A DNA stretch of 42,264 bases, from assembly GCA_016844935.1 (NCBI GenBank), contig JAERTK010000322.1:1-42264 (forward strand), in the 5' to 3' direction. Of the stretch, positions 16,578-25,410 are shown in pieces. The stretch's first letter is position 1. Every line of letters starts with the position of its first letter. Under the pieces are notes generated by a model. That model was not told where the DNA came from. It made no database searches and was given only the letters and a program-made list of their open reading frames with translations. The DNA comes from Desulfobacteraceae bacterium. GTDB lineage: Bacteria > Desulfobacterota > DSM-4660 > Desulfatiglandales > Desulfatiglandaceae. Position numbers and translations under genes: made by a program.

Positions 16578-17423
16578 CTACTTGCCGTTTAAAGACCAGT
16601 CGTAGTCAAGGTAATCAACTTCAATTTCCGGCTGGTTTTTCTTCAACATCTCAAGGGTTTCCCCTTTGGTGTGTTTCACAAAGAACCCCATGATGTCATC
16701 GTTAAAATCCTCGGCATACCACTTAAAAATGCGGCTCACATTAAGCGTGTTCCCTTCAAGGCGGTTCACCCCGGGATCATTGATGAAAGCTCCGGTCATC
16801 TTCGTAAGCTGCTGGTCCAGAACGTCACCCCGGTAGGGTTCCCCCATCAGTGGCGGGCAACTCTTGGACGCACAGTTGACAGCGAAATGAATCCGCGGGT
16901 CCTTAAAGCGGGGGCGGAGAATACGGTGCTCAATGTTGTCCAGTGACATCACCTTTCCATCCAAACGGGCGATCTTCTTCTCCCAGGGGCTTTTAAAAAA
17001 ACTCCCCAGATCTTTGATTGATTTTACCCCGGGATATGCACCCAAGATAAGTTTTATGGTCCATGCGTTATAGGCATTGATGTAAAATGCAAACTGCTCA
17101 TTATAAGATAACCTCTTTGGGTCCACCGCCGCCAATACCTTGAGATAGAGATCTAGTTTGGCCTCATCATTTTTGAAGCCCTGATAGTCTACAAACCCAT
17201 CTTGTACATGCTCCTTCAGCAATTCCGCATATAGATGATGGTCTACCACAGGGCCCGACCAGGCCGGGGTCGCCAAAACCGATGAGGTCCACCATAAGCA
17301 AAAACACATAAGGGGCATAGCCCACCCTCGACCCCTGCCGCCTGTCCGACACAGGTTAGAGCGCCCACCGAAACGGTTGTACTTACGGGAATGCAGGTTT
17401 ATGAGGACCCTTCTGTTATCCAC
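16578..17423 (-). CDS. Secreted DUF547 domain protein
   Basis: 281 residues from a GTG start. The DUF547 core is clear: YNEQFAFYINAYNAWTIKLIL, SLDNIEHRILR, HFAVNCASKSCPPL and LNVSRIFKWYAEDF. The conserved Asn/Tyr, His and Cys residues give a possible papain-like hydrolase site, but the activity is not established for the family. The likely signal peptide is WAMPLMCFCLWWTSSVLATPAWS, so the real start may be the ATG near 17318 instead of the GTG, which leaves a long basic leader. It sits 68 nt behind the reductase start, on the same strand. Confidence 0.82.
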   Translation of the reverse strand: MDNRRVLINLHSRKYNRFGGRSNLCRTGGRGRGWAMPLMCFCLWWTSSVLATPAWSGPVVDHHLYAELLKEHVQDGFVDYQGFKNDEAKLDLYLKVLAAVDPKRLSYNEQFAFYINAYNAWTIKLILGAYPGVKSIKDLGSFFKSPWEKKIARLDGKVMSLDNIEHRILRPRFKDPRIHFAVNCASKSCPPLMGEPYRGDVLDQQLTKMTGAFINDPGVNRLEGNTLNVSRIFKWYAEDFNDDIMGFFVKHTKGETLEMLKKNQPEIEVDYLDYDWSLNGK

Positions 17424-17596
17424 CGATCAATAACCTCCCTGTCTTTTTGATTCATGGATGTAATCCTGAGATCAACCGCAGCGGACTCCCGAGCAGCCTC
17501 TTCAACAGGCATTACCTTTGCATAGATGTCTTCAAAACAATGGGCTTCCTGACAGAAATCAAATATCAATTTGATATACCTATCCAACTTCTTCAA
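17399..17596 (-). CDS. Possible small protein of unknown function
   Basis: A 65-residue frame from a TTG without a convincing ribosome-binding site. Its composition is protein-like (charged, helix-forming, EEAARESAAVDLRITS). It overlaps the GTG start of the DUF547 gene by 25 nt and lies back-to-back with the URO-D gene. It could be a genuine short gene, a decayed fragment, or chance. No family is recognised. Confidence 0.3.
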   Translation of the reverse strand: MKKLDRYIKLIFDFCQEAHCFEDIYAKVMPVEEAARESAAVDLRITSMNQKDREVIDRWITEGSS

Positions 17597-17642
17597 TTTC
17601 AGCTGTCATATGACCACACAACATCATGCAATCGGATTTCTT

Positions 17643-17671
17643 TTGACGTGCAAGACCAATTTTCTTATACT
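17643..17671 (+). promoter_or_regulatory. Sigma70 promoter of the URO-D family gene
   Basis: TTGACG (17643-17648), 17-nt spacer, TATACT (17666-17671). Transcription would begin around 17678, about 50 nt before the ATG at 17730. This rules out the longer open frame from 17571 as the translated form. Confidence 0.72.
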
Positions 17672-17729
17672 TTCGCACAAAGAGGGAATCAGGGGCCAGG
17701 AAAAAAATACCACCCCCCATGAGGAAAAC

Positions 17730-18854
17730 ATGAAAAATCCCACAGAAATCCATCACATTACCATCGGAGCTCAGAGCAACGACCATTCAGCCAACCTGGC
17801 CCGCGTCTCATCAGAGCGTTTCTTTACCGATGCCTTGACTTTCGCGTGGGTACAACTCGCAGTTACAAAGTACTATGGGTTTGATACGCCGATTAATTTT
17901 TGGGATGTTTACAACATCGAGGCCGAAGCCCTGGGGCAAACGGTTGTTTATCACCCCGACGGGATACCCGATGTGGACCGGACCAACCCATTAATCAAAA
18001 CAACTTCAGACCTGTACCGCATGAAAGCACCCGACCCTTATAAGTCGGGTCGAATGCCCTGGCTCCTGGAGGTGAATAGACATTATTTGGAAATGACGGG
18101 CAAGCTTGAACGGGTCTACTTTACCTCCCCTTTCAGTCTGGCCGTCAACATAAGGGGGTATGAAAATCTCATCTTTGACATGGCCGAAAATCCTGGTTTT
18201 GTTCATGACCTTTTCAAATTTCTTTGCGATGACGTCATCGCCCCCTTCTTAGAAACCATGCGAAACGAGATCGGCGATCCCGAGCTGATACTGGACGGAC
18301 GCGATGCCTGGGCTTCTCCGCCTATGATCACACTGGATATGATGGACGAATATGTTGTCTCATACACCGAGAGATTGCGGGAGAGACTGGGCGACCGGCT
18401 GCTGACACGGGGGAACTGGGGCGATGCGAAAACCGATAATCCCGGCCGGTTTTTTTCTCAAAAACTTCAATGCAGCCCCGGATCCTTGAGCGTATTGGAT
18501 CCGGACCTTTATGAAATCGGGCCCGGGCGGGTGAAGACGTTTGCCCATAAGCATAACGCAAGCGTAACCGCGGGAGTGGATGCAAAACTCCTTCGGGACG
18601 GACCCATAGAAGCAATTGTGGCGCGCCTCAAACTTTACCTCCATGAGATGGCCAGGGACGGGCGTTGCATGATACATCTCAACCACATTCCCGCGGAAAC
18701 CCCACCGGAACATATTCATGCAGCCGTAGCGGCTTGTCACACATACGGACAACTACCCATCCCCGGGAACATGGATGACATTCCATTCCAATTGCCGGAG
18801 CGGAAAAGTTTTTTGGAGTTCGCACAGGAAAACGGCATGTCATTTGAGGCTTAA
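17730..18854 (+). CDS. Uroporphyrinogen decarboxylase (URO-D) family protein, methyltransferase type
   Basis: About 374 residues from the ATG at 17730, behind GAGG and a good promoter; the frame is open upstream but precedes the promoter. The sequence follows the URO-D/MtaA/CmuA fold: RFFTDALTFAWVQLAVTKYYGFD near the start, then PFSLAVNIRGYENLIFDMAENPGFVHDLFKFL, and a C-terminal HKHNASVTAGVDAKLL strand. Anaerobes encode many such proteins as corrinoid-cofactor methyltransferases, taking a methyl group from a corrinoid protein or methylated substrate. It is distinct from housekeeping HemE. No corrinoid protein gene is adjacent, so its substrate is open. It is a single gene, convergent with the esterase. 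Confidence 0.85.
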   Translation: MKNPTEIHHITIGAQSNDHSANLARVSSERFFTDALTFAWVQLAVTKYYGFDTPINFWDVYNIEAEALGQTVVYHPDGIPDVDRTNPLIKTTSDLYRMKAPDPYKSGRMPWLLEVNRHYLEMTGKLERVYFTSPFSLAVNIRGYENLIFDMAENPGFVHDLFKFLCDDVIAPFLETMRNEIGDPELILDGRDAWASPPMITLDMMDEYVVSYTERLRERLGDRLLTRGNWGDAKTDNPGRFFSQKLQCSPGSLSVLDPDLYEIGPGRVKTFAHKHNASVTAGVDAKLLRDGPIEAIVARLKLYLHEMARDGRCMIHLNHIPAETPPEHIHAAVAACHTYGQLPIPGNMDDIPFQLPERKSFLEFAQENGMSFEA

Positions 18855-18893
18855 TGGGCTCCCTGGAAAGCGGTTCCCGCCCGAATCCAGTCT

Positions 18894-19850
18894 TCAATAT
18901 GACCTTCGCAGCAGCTTCCCGATTTCAAGCACCGCATCCCCTGCCCGATCCACAGTTTCCAGAAAGTTTAAGAAGGGGTGAATCATGCCATCGTAGCACA
19001 AATAGTTCGTGGGTACACCGGCGTTAATGAGCCTGTCCGCATATGCCTTTCCCTCATCCGTCAAAACGTCCAGCTCCGCAGACACCACCGTTGCCGGGGG
19101 GAGGCCGGAAAGGTCCTCTGCCAGAAGTGGCGAAGCGTAAGGGTTTTTACGATCCCCCTCATCTCTCAAATACTGGTCCCGGTAGTAAGCCATGCTCTGA
19201 GCCGTCAATAAATATCCCTCGCCGTGGGCATCATAGGACTTTTTATGAAAGTCGGAAAGGTCCATTACCGGATATAAGAGAAGCTGGTGCAAGAGATCCG
19301 GACCGGCCTCATCCCTTGCCATCAGGCAGGAAACCGCCGCAAGATTCCCGCCGGCACTGTCTCCTCCCACCAGCAGACGTGATGCATCTCCCTTCAGATG
19401 ACGCGCATTTTCAGATACCCAGCATACCGCCCCGTAAGCATCCTCCAATGCTGCGGGGAACCGGTTTTCCGGGGCCAGTCGATAATCCACAGATACCACT
19501 ACGCAGCCTCCGGAATTGGCAAGGGACCTGCAAAGGCTATCATGGGTGTCAAGGTTACCCAACACCCATCCACCCCCGTGAAAATAAACCAGAAGAGGGT
19601 ACCCCGCCACATCATCAAACCCCTGCTCCGGGGTGTAAATACGAACGGGCATATCTCCTGCCGGTCCTGGAATGGTGCGGTCCTCTACCTTGGAAAGGTG
19701 GGGGGGCGGGCCGCCCACCGCGGCGAAAAAGGGGTTTCGGCTGGCCCTTGCCTGGGATGGCGAAAGCTCATAGACGGGGGCACCGCCTTCCGCTGCCAAA
19801 CGGGCCAGCAATGCTTGTGTCTGGGAATCGGGATTATTTCTCTTCACCAT
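18894..19850 (-). CDS. Alpha/beta hydrolase, HSL/GDXG family esterase
   Basis: 318 residues. It has the hormone-sensitive-lipase signature HGGGW (oxyanion hole, about 107-111) and GGDSAGGNLA with the nucleophile Ser in GDSAG. The Asp of the triad is in SAELDVLTDEG and the His in DGMIHPFLNF. The protein is soluble with no signal peptide. It hydrolyses carboxylic esters of short or medium chain in related enzymes; the substrate is unknown. I chose the ATG at 19850 because GAGG precedes it; the longer TTG form has no ribosome-binding site. It lies 38 nt behind the ferredoxin-type gene on the same strand, so it may be the last gene of that operon. Confidence 0.9.
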   Translation of the reverse strand: MVKRNNPDSQTQALLARLAAEGGAPVYELSPSQARASRNPFFAAVGGPPPHLSKVEDRTIPGPAGDMPVRIYTPEQGFDDVAGYPLLVYFHGGGWVLGNLDTHDSLCRSLANSGGCVVVSVDYRLAPENRFPAALEDAYGAVCWVSENARHLKGDASRLLVGGDSAGGNLAAVSCLMARDEAGPDLLHQLLLYPVMDLSDFHKKSYDAHGEGYLLTAQSMAYYRDQYLRDEGDRKNPYASPLLAEDLSGLPPATVVSAELDVLTDEGKAYADRLINAGVPTNYLCYDGMIHPFLNFLETVDRAGDAVLEIGKLLRRSY

Positions 19851-19888
19851 TGTCCTCACTTTCAAACCACTTGTGTTGAACCGGAGTG

Positions 19889-21076
19889 TTAACTTAGCCC
19901 CCCGGACGGCTGGGTCTCACGCAACCTCGGGGGAGGGATAAATACTTTTCGTAACCCCTCCTTTAAGAAAATGGCCTCCTCAGGGCAGAATCGCGCACAG
20001 ACACCGCAACCCAGACACACATCCGCTTCCCTTTCTGCCAGGGTTTCCGCATTCAACCTGATGGCATCCGTGGGACAGAGATCCACACACGTTCCACACC
20101 CTGTGCACAGGTCATCGTCAATGACCGACACGTAATAGGTGGAATTGATCAGGGGTAGAGCGCCTTCGCGCCACGAGCGGATGGCATCGCAGCAATCTTT
20201 GCAGCAGTTGCAGATGCTTGTTTCAGGTTTCGATTCATTGGAAGCGGGGTGGTAGGCCTTATGCACCAGGCCCGCCGCCTCAGCTTCCTTCATGATCTTG
20301 AGGGCTTCTTCCTTCGTCACTTTTCTGGCAAACCCCTGGGCGGTGGTGTGTCGCGCCGATTTTCCGAAAGTAAAGCAATTCAACGTGGGCGCTTCCGTGT
20401 CGCAACCATCCCCCAGAACCTTACGCCGCTGACGGCAGAAACAGTGCCCCACAGCAATATCATCAAATTTATCAATGACCTCCTCCACGCTCTGGCTCGG
20501 CAGGATAAACTCCTCGGGTGTCTCCACAACTTTATCCACACGAACGACCCGGACGGTTCTGCCGTCCTCCCCGACAGTTGACGCCACTGTCCGGTCAATG
20601 GCCGGCGCCATTTTGAACTGAGGGAGCAGCTGCTCATAGTTACGCTGAAGATTGTCACGAACTGTCTTCATAAGTTTTTCAAACAGAGATGCGAGCTCCT
20701 TTTCAGCATCATCCCCTGTCAATTCACCCATGAATTTATATTCCAGCAATCCCACATTCATAAGGGGAAGCAGGCGATAGACCATGACCCCTGAACTGCT
20801 GGGCTGGTTGAAAATCAACCCCTTCCGGGCCAACGTATGGGCCATGCGCCGGACCCTTTCACTGGAAACGCCACTTGACGCTGTCAACTCATCCAGGGTC
20901 TGGGACGCTTTCTGCTGGAATGCCAAAATTAAATCAAGTTCATCCTCATTCTCCCCGACCACATGCTTGATGATTGAAACGCTGGTATCGTTCACCGGAA
21001 AGGGGAACAGCCCCTGTTTGCAAACAACGCCCGTGGCACGCTGGAACTTTTCCTCTAATGATGCATTCTCGATCAT
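19889..21076 (-). CDS. Winged-helix protein with two [4Fe-4S] ferredoxin clusters
   Basis: 395 residues with two parts. Residues about 40-115 look like a winged helix-turn-helix (ASQTLDELTASSGVSSERVRRMAHTLARKGLI). The middle has GHCFCRQRRKVLGDGC and ICNCCKDCC, extra Cys clusters of unknown ligand. The C-terminus has two ferredoxin motifs, CTGCGTCVDLCPTDAI and CLGCGVCARFCPEEAI, each binding a [4Fe-4S] cluster. Similar proteins occur in anaerobic deltaproteobacteria and are annotated only as 4Fe-4S proteins. The layout suggests redox sensing, or electron transfer for a partner enzyme. Its ATG overlaps the stop of the upstream Cys-rich gene by 4 nt, so the two are translated together. Confidence 0.88.
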   Translation of the reverse strand: MIENASLEEKFQRATGVVCKQGLFPFPVNDTSVSIIKHVVGENEDELDLILAFQQKASQTLDELTASSGVSSERVRRMAHTLARKGLIFNQPSSSGVMVYRLLPLMNVGLLEYKFMGELTGDDAEKELASLFEKLMKTVRDNLQRNYEQLLPQFKMAPAIDRTVASTVGEDGRTVRVVRVDKVVETPEEFILPSQSVEEVIDKFDDIAVGHCFCRQRRKVLGDGCDTEAPTLNCFTFGKSARHTTAQGFARKVTKEEALKIMKEAEAAGLVHKAYHPASNESKPETSICNCCKDCCDAIRSWREGALPLINSTYYVSVIDDDLCTGCGTCVDLCPTDAIRLNAETLAEREADVCLGCGVCARFCPEEAIFLKEGLRKVFIPPPRLRETQPSGGLS

Positions 21077-21507
21077 CCTTTTTGCCTCCTTAGTAAATCA
21101 TCAAGATACTCTGCCCACATTTGGCTCCGCAACGTATCAATGATTTTGAATTTTTCCTGCAACAGCGGAAGAACCCCTGCTTCTGAACGTAATATTTCCG
21201 CTTCCAGATCAGGACAGATGTAATGATGGCATATAAACGGTCTTGATCCCGGCCCCAGGGTGCAACCAAAAGGCCCCAGGAGACGGCAACCTTTCTTACG
21301 GGTACCGTTTTTTCGCCATCTTTTTTTTCTTCCCGACAATTTTAGAAAAAGGACATCTTTTTCGCCGAAAAGATGGTCCACCCGCTCGCAGCAGGGGGAC
21401 TTGCAGTGGGCGCATACGATCTCAACAGAATCTTTCTGCAACGCCACCACTTCAAGAATCAGGGTTTCCAACTCTTTCGCCGTCTTTTCAGACTGATACA
21501 TGCCCAT
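21073..21507 (-). CDS. Cysteine-rich protein coupled to the ferredoxin gene
   Basis: A 144-residue soluble protein with Cys clusters CAHCKSPCC, GCRLLGPFGCTLG and FICHHYIC. The spacing is like that of YkgJ/zinc- or iron-cluster proteins (CxxC...C...CxxxxC), a group thought to bind a metal cluster. Helical stretches flank the clusters. It overlaps the winged-helix/ferredoxin gene by 4 nt (ATGA), so the two products are probably made in fixed ratio and act together. I cannot assign an enzymatic role. Confidence 0.78.
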   Translation of the reverse strand: MGMYQSEKTAKELETLILEVVALQKDSVEIVCAHCKSPCCERVDHLFGEKDVLFLKLSGRKKRWRKNGTRKKGCRLLGPFGCTLGPGSRPFICHHYICPDLEAEILRSEAGVLPLLQEKFKIIDTLRSQMWAEYLDDLLRRQKG

Positions 21508-21612
21508 TCTATTTTTTCATCACCTTCAAACATCACAGCCACACATCATTGTCTCGGACTTTTCGCTTAATGGAACCCGCAGGGAGCTATAAAAAACATG
21601 CGGGAAGCCCTA

Positions 21613-23190
21613 TCAGATTTCGGCTTCAAGCAAAGAAATGGCCCCATCGACGTACTCGGGAGAAAAATGCTTTCCACGATGACGGCGTAGTATTTCGGGC
21701 ATACACCTGAAAAAAGCATCTATGACCCCGGGATCAAAATGGCTCCCCCGGTCCGCTTTGAATATGCCGATGACCTTTCCAAAGGGCATGGGCTCAAATC
21801 CCATGCCCTCATTTCCAACATACTTGGGATAATCCCGGCGTGACGTCAACGCATCAAAAACATCCGCCGCAGCCAGAATCTTCGATGCCAGCGGCAGTTC
21901 ATTCCCGGTTAAGCCAAAAGGGTAGCCCTTTCCGTTTACTTTTTCGTGGTGATAGGTTGCCAGAATGGGAACATCTCTCAATTTTTTTGAAAAATGGAAT
22001 TTTTCCAGGATCGCAAGGGTTTTTGTGGTATGCTCGTTCATGGCAGCCCGTTCTTCAGCGGTAAATGGGCCGCTTTTAAGCAATACGGAGTCCTTTATGC
22101 CGATCTTCCCGATATCATGCAGCAAACCGGCATAATTGATCTCTTTCAGTGCATCTTCATCCAGTTTCATTTCCCCGGCAATGGCAAGCGCGTACTCCGT
22201 CACGCGCTGAGAATGGCCCGCTGTCAGGGGGTGCCTGGCATCAACAGTTGCCGCCAGAGTCCGTATGGCCCCCTCAAAAGACGCCTCCAGTTCCTCAATG
22301 AGAAATGAATTTTCAAGGGCAATGGCAACAAAACCGGAAAGCCCCTTCAATATCTGCAGATCGTCTTTACCAAAGCGCAACCCTCCGACCTTGTTGATCA
22401 CCTGAATGACCGCGATCCGATCGCCCTGACGGTTTGAGATGGGCATGCAGAGCACGGCACGCGTGCGAAAGTTAGAGTCCTGGTCAAAACTTCTGTCAAA
22501 ATAGGGAAGGTTCCAGGCGTCAGCCACATTGATGGTGTCGCCGGTCTCTGCCACACGACCGCTGATTCCCTTGCCTATGGGAAGGCGAATCTTCTTAAAA
22601 TGTTCAGCGACCTTGGTCCAGATTTCACCGCGATTCCAATCAATCAGATAAAGACTGGTTCTTTCGGCACCCATGGCCTCGGTGACTTTCTTGATAATCA
22701 GGGGAAATAGATTTTCGAAATCCAACTCCAGGCTGAGCTCTCTGGCCATAATGAGAAGACCGGTCAATCGATCATTGAGAGAATTCGCTTTTTTGAGCAG
22801 CGTCCTGTTCTTTTTTTGCAGCAAACGTTCGCTCAGGACACGGTCAAGCTTGATTTTGAGCTCGCCAAGTCTTAGGGGTTTCCGGATAAAATCAGTAGCC
22901 CCCGCTTCGATAACTTGATCATAGACATATTCCTCAACAAAACCGGTAATGACAATGAAAGGTACACCCGGGGCAATCTTACGTGCCTCCGTCATCACCT
23001 CAAGCCCGTCCATCCCCGGCATTCGGATATCGCAAATGGCTGCGGCAAAGAGCTCTTTTTTCATCAATTCAAGTGCCTTAAAGCCGTTATTTGATGTTCG
23101 GCAATTGTAGCCGAACGAACCGAGGGCCTCTTCGAGGATATCGACGGTGGCAGTATCATCGTCCACCACAAGAATCATTTCTTTATCCAT
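21613..23190 (-). CDS. Response regulator with GAF and HD-GYP domains
   Basis: 525 residues: REC domain (about 1-122, phosphoacceptor Asp54 in CDIRMPGMDG, acidic pocket VVDDD), GAF domain (about 150-300, AERTSLYLIDWNRGEIW, ISGRVAETGDTINVADAW), and HD-GYP domain (about 305-500, HDIGKIGI and HHEKVNGKGYPFGL). HD-GYP domains hydrolyse c-di-GMP to pGpG or GMP, so this cytoplasmic regulator probably lowers c-di-GMP on phosphorylation. The GAF domain may sense a small ligand or redox state. No histidine kinase gene is adjacent. It is 26 nt downstream of the YihY-like gene on the same strand. Confidence 0.92.
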   Translation of the reverse strand: MDKEMILVVDDDTATVDILEEALGSFGYNCRTSNNGFKALELMKKELFAAAICDIRMPGMDGLEVMTEARKIAPGVPFIVITGFVEEYVYDQVIEAGATDFIRKPLRLGELKIKLDRVLSERLLQKKNRTLLKKANSLNDRLTGLLIMARELSLELDFENLFPLIIKKVTEAMGAERTSLYLIDWNRGEIWTKVAEHFKKIRLPIGKGISGRVAETGDTINVADAWNLPYFDRSFDQDSNFRTRAVLCMPISNRQGDRIAVIQVINKVGGLRFGKDDLQILKGLSGFVAIALENSFLIEELEASFEGAIRTLAATVDARHPLTAGHSQRVTEYALAIAGEMKLDEDALKEINYAGLLHDIGKIGIKDSVLLKSGPFTAEERAAMNEHTTKTLAILEKFHFSKKLRDVPILATYHHEKVNGKGYPFGLTGNELPLASKILAAADVFDALTSRRDYPKYVGNEGMGFEPMPFGKVIGIFKADRGSHFDPGVIDAFFRCMPEILRRHRGKHFSPEYVDGAISLLEAEI

Positions 23191-23216
23191 TTCCCTTTCC
23201 TCACCGAAGGTGTAAA

Positions 23217-24557
23217 TCAGATCTCCTTTAACAATACATTTGTTGAAGCATTTTCTGTGAAACGATCCAATCCATCCAGACTCTCCTTGATATTTTCAAA
23301 ATCGAGGCCTGAAAGCACGGGGACATGGTTGACACCCTGCTGTTCCACCTTATCGACGACATACTTTACGGTGAACAGGTCCACATCCTGTGCCGGTTGA
23401 TAAGCCCGCGCACCACCTTCGTCAGGGCAGATTTCCGACACGATGCCGGCGGCTTTTGCCTCCATCAAAATCTGTTGCAGAAGGGATCTTGGAATCTTGA
23501 GCGCTTCGGCCATGTGAGCTTCGGTGACCGGCGGAGCACCTCGGCAAAAACGTTTCACGAGGAAGTGAACCACCTGCAGCATCACAGTCTTTTTTAACCG
23601 GTAACTGATCCGGGAAAAATCCGGCGCGAACTCATAATCCCTTTCGTTTTTGATGGAAAACAGCAATTCCGCACCAAACAGCACAATCAACCAGCTGATC
23701 TGCAACCAGACAAGAAACAGGGGAAGCGCCGCGAAACTACCGTAAATGGCATTGTATTTGGTTACGCCGAACTGAAATGAGACATAGGCCCACTGAAACA
23801 ACTGAAACAGGGTGCCGGCTGCAATGGCGGCCGGCAAACCGAATTTCCAACTGACTTTTCCATTGGGCAAAAACATGTAGAGGAACGTAAACAGAAGCCA
23901 TATGGCACAATAGGGCAGCAGCTTCATGACAAAGAAAATGGCCGGACTCACGGACCCCAAAATAGAAAAAGACTGAACCGCGGTTGTCACCTGACTTTTA
24001 ATGACAACGGTGAGTGCACTGGACGAGATCAGCAGGATCGTACAGATGAACATGGTCGCCATATAATCGCTGACTTTCCGTCCCAGACTCCTGGATTTTG
24101 GAAAATTCAAAATGTGATTGAACGCACTTTCAATATTTCCCAGAACGCGGATCACGGTCCAGAACAGAACCAGGACCCCCACCCCCGCGACCAAGCCACC
24201 CTTGGTGCTCTCAAGCAGGGAATTGGCGAATACGGTGACGTTTTCAATAATTTCTTCATGGCCGTAGAAGCTTTCCTGGAGCTGGCGCTCCAAGGTTTCT
24301 TGAAACCCAAACCCCTTGGCAATGCCAAACGCCATTGCCAGAACAGGGACAATGGACAGAAGTGAATAAAACGTCAGGGCAGACGCTCTGAACATGCACT
24401 GGTCTTCGTTAAAAGCGCGAAAGCCAAGCAGCGCTACCCGCAAAGGGCGGATGTAAGCTGCTTTCCACCAGGGAATGGCATCGAGGCGGATTCTCCAGAG
24501 ATCCTCTCCAAAAAACCGCATTCCTTCGGAGATCAGCTTGTTCGCCCTGTTTCTCAT
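23217..24557 (-). CDS. YihY/BrkB family membrane protein with C-terminal winged helix
   Basis: 446 residues. The first 300 have about six membrane segments and YihY family patterns (SALTFYSLLSIVPVLAM, ILNFPKSRSLGRKVSDYM, YNAIYGSFAALPLFLVWLQIS). Once misnamed ribonuclease BN, the family is now treated as membrane proteins of uncertain, possibly transport, function. The last 130 residues (VVHFLVKRFCRGAPPVTEAHMAEALKIPRSLLQQIL) look like an extra winged helix-turn-helix on the cytoplasmic side, as in the larger members. It lies 59 nt behind the YggS-type gene and before the HD-GYP gene. Confidence 0.87.
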   Translation of the reverse strand: MRNRANKLISEGMRFFGEDLWRIRLDAIPWWKAAYIRPLRVALLGFRAFNEDQCMFRASALTFYSLLSIVPVLAMAFGIAKGFGFQETLERQLQESFYGHEEIIENVTVFANSLLESTKGGLVAGVGVLVLFWTVIRVLGNIESAFNHILNFPKSRSLGRKVSDYMATMFICTILLISSSALTVVIKSQVTTAVQSFSILGSVSPAIFFVMKLLPYCAIWLLFTFLYMFLPNGKVSWKFGLPAAIAAGTLFQLFQWAYVSFQFGVTKYNAIYGSFAALPLFLVWLQISWLIVLFGAELLFSIKNERDYEFAPDFSRISYRLKKTVMLQVVHFLVKRFCRGAPPVTEAHMAEALKIPRSLLQQILMEAKAAGIVSEICPDEGGARAYQPAQDVDLFTVKYVVDKVEQQGVNHVPVLSGLDFENIKESLDGLDRFTENASTNVLLKEI

Positions 24558-24616
24558 GAAAAAATTAGGACCTCGGCAATGGACGTCATTTCACATCATA
24601 ATATTTATGATGCACC

Positions 24617-25270
24617 CTAAACGCGTTCTCCAAAAAGTTTGGTGCCGATTCTCACCAAATTGGCGCCTTCCTCAATGGCGATCTCATAGGAATTGGACAT
24701 GCCCATGGAAAGTAGCGACAGTTCCACCCTGTCAAGATTCAAAGCGTTGAGCTCATCAAAAAGCATTTTGGTCTTTCGAAAGTAGGGACGCGCCTCCTCA
24801 GGGTCACCGGTAAAAGGCCCCATGGTCATGAGCCCTCTGATTTTCACATGGGACAGGGTGGATATCTCCTGAAGCAGCTGGGCGGCATTTTCCGGCATAA
24901 CCCCCGCCTTCTGGACCTCTTCGCCGCTGTTGATCTCCAACAGGATCGGCATTGTTTTATTTAACCCTTTACACGCCCTGTCAATGGCTTTGGCCAGTTT
25001 CATGGAATCTACAGTTTCAACCATATCGAAGATGGCTGCCGCCTTCTTGGCCTTGTTGGACTGCAAATGGCCGATCATGTGCCATTTCACCGGGTGGGAA
25101 ACCGCATGGAAAAGTCTCTCCGCTTCCTGAACATAATTGTGCCCGATGATGGTAAGGCCCGCTTCAATGGCCTCAATAACCTCTTCTGCTGACCGGGTCT
25201 TGGCGGCACCAACCAGTTGAACCCCTTCAGGCAATTCCACTTGAATTCGTTTTACATTGTCTTTAATCAA
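24617..25270 (-). CDS. yggS: YggS/PLPBP family pyridoxal phosphate-binding protein
   Basis: 217 residues from a TTG start with a strong GAGGAGG ribosome-binding site 5 nt upstream. The frame is open further upstream, but that stretch (with Cys and Trp) is unlike the family. The PLP Lys is in LVGAAKTRSAEEV. HMIGHLQSNKAKK is the family signature, and LEINSGEEVQKAG and LSLLSMGMSNSYEIAI...VRIGTKLFG follow. These proteins control vitamin B6 and amino-acid homeostasis and have no proven enzyme activity. The usual FGENYVQE reads IGHNYVQE here, with His for Glu. It is the first gene of a minus-strand group and divergent from the gene at 25411. Confidence 0.92.
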   Translation of the reverse strand: MIKDNVKRIQVELPEGVQLVGAAKTRSAEEVIEAIEAGLTIIGHNYVQEAERLFHAVSHPVKWHMIGHLQSNKAKKAAAIFDMVETVDSMKLAKAIDRACKGLNKTMPILLEINSGEEVQKAGVMPENAAQLLQEISTLSHVKIRGLMTMGPFTGDPEEARPYFRKTKMLFDELNALNLDRVELSLLSMGMSNSYEIAIEEGANLVRIGTKLFGERV

Positions 25271-25410
25271 GATTCCCTCCTCGTTAACTAGCAAAGTGAT
25301 ACCGCAATTCCAGATGGGTGTAAAGGGGTAGGCCGCCATAAAGAAGCATTTCGTTGCATTTTTTCCAGTTGCTGTGGTATTAGGGAACAAAAAAGGCAGG
25401 AGGAAACAAC

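Noticed and set aside
17571..17729. N-terminal extension of the URO-D gene
   Set aside because: The promoter lies inside it, the extension is unlike the family, and the ATG at 17730 has a ribosome-binding site.
19043..19879. A 278-codon frame antisense to the esterase
   Set aside because: It is very rich in Pro, Arg and Gly, as expected of a shadow of a GC-biased gene. The opposite strand encodes an HSL esterase with all catalytic motifs.
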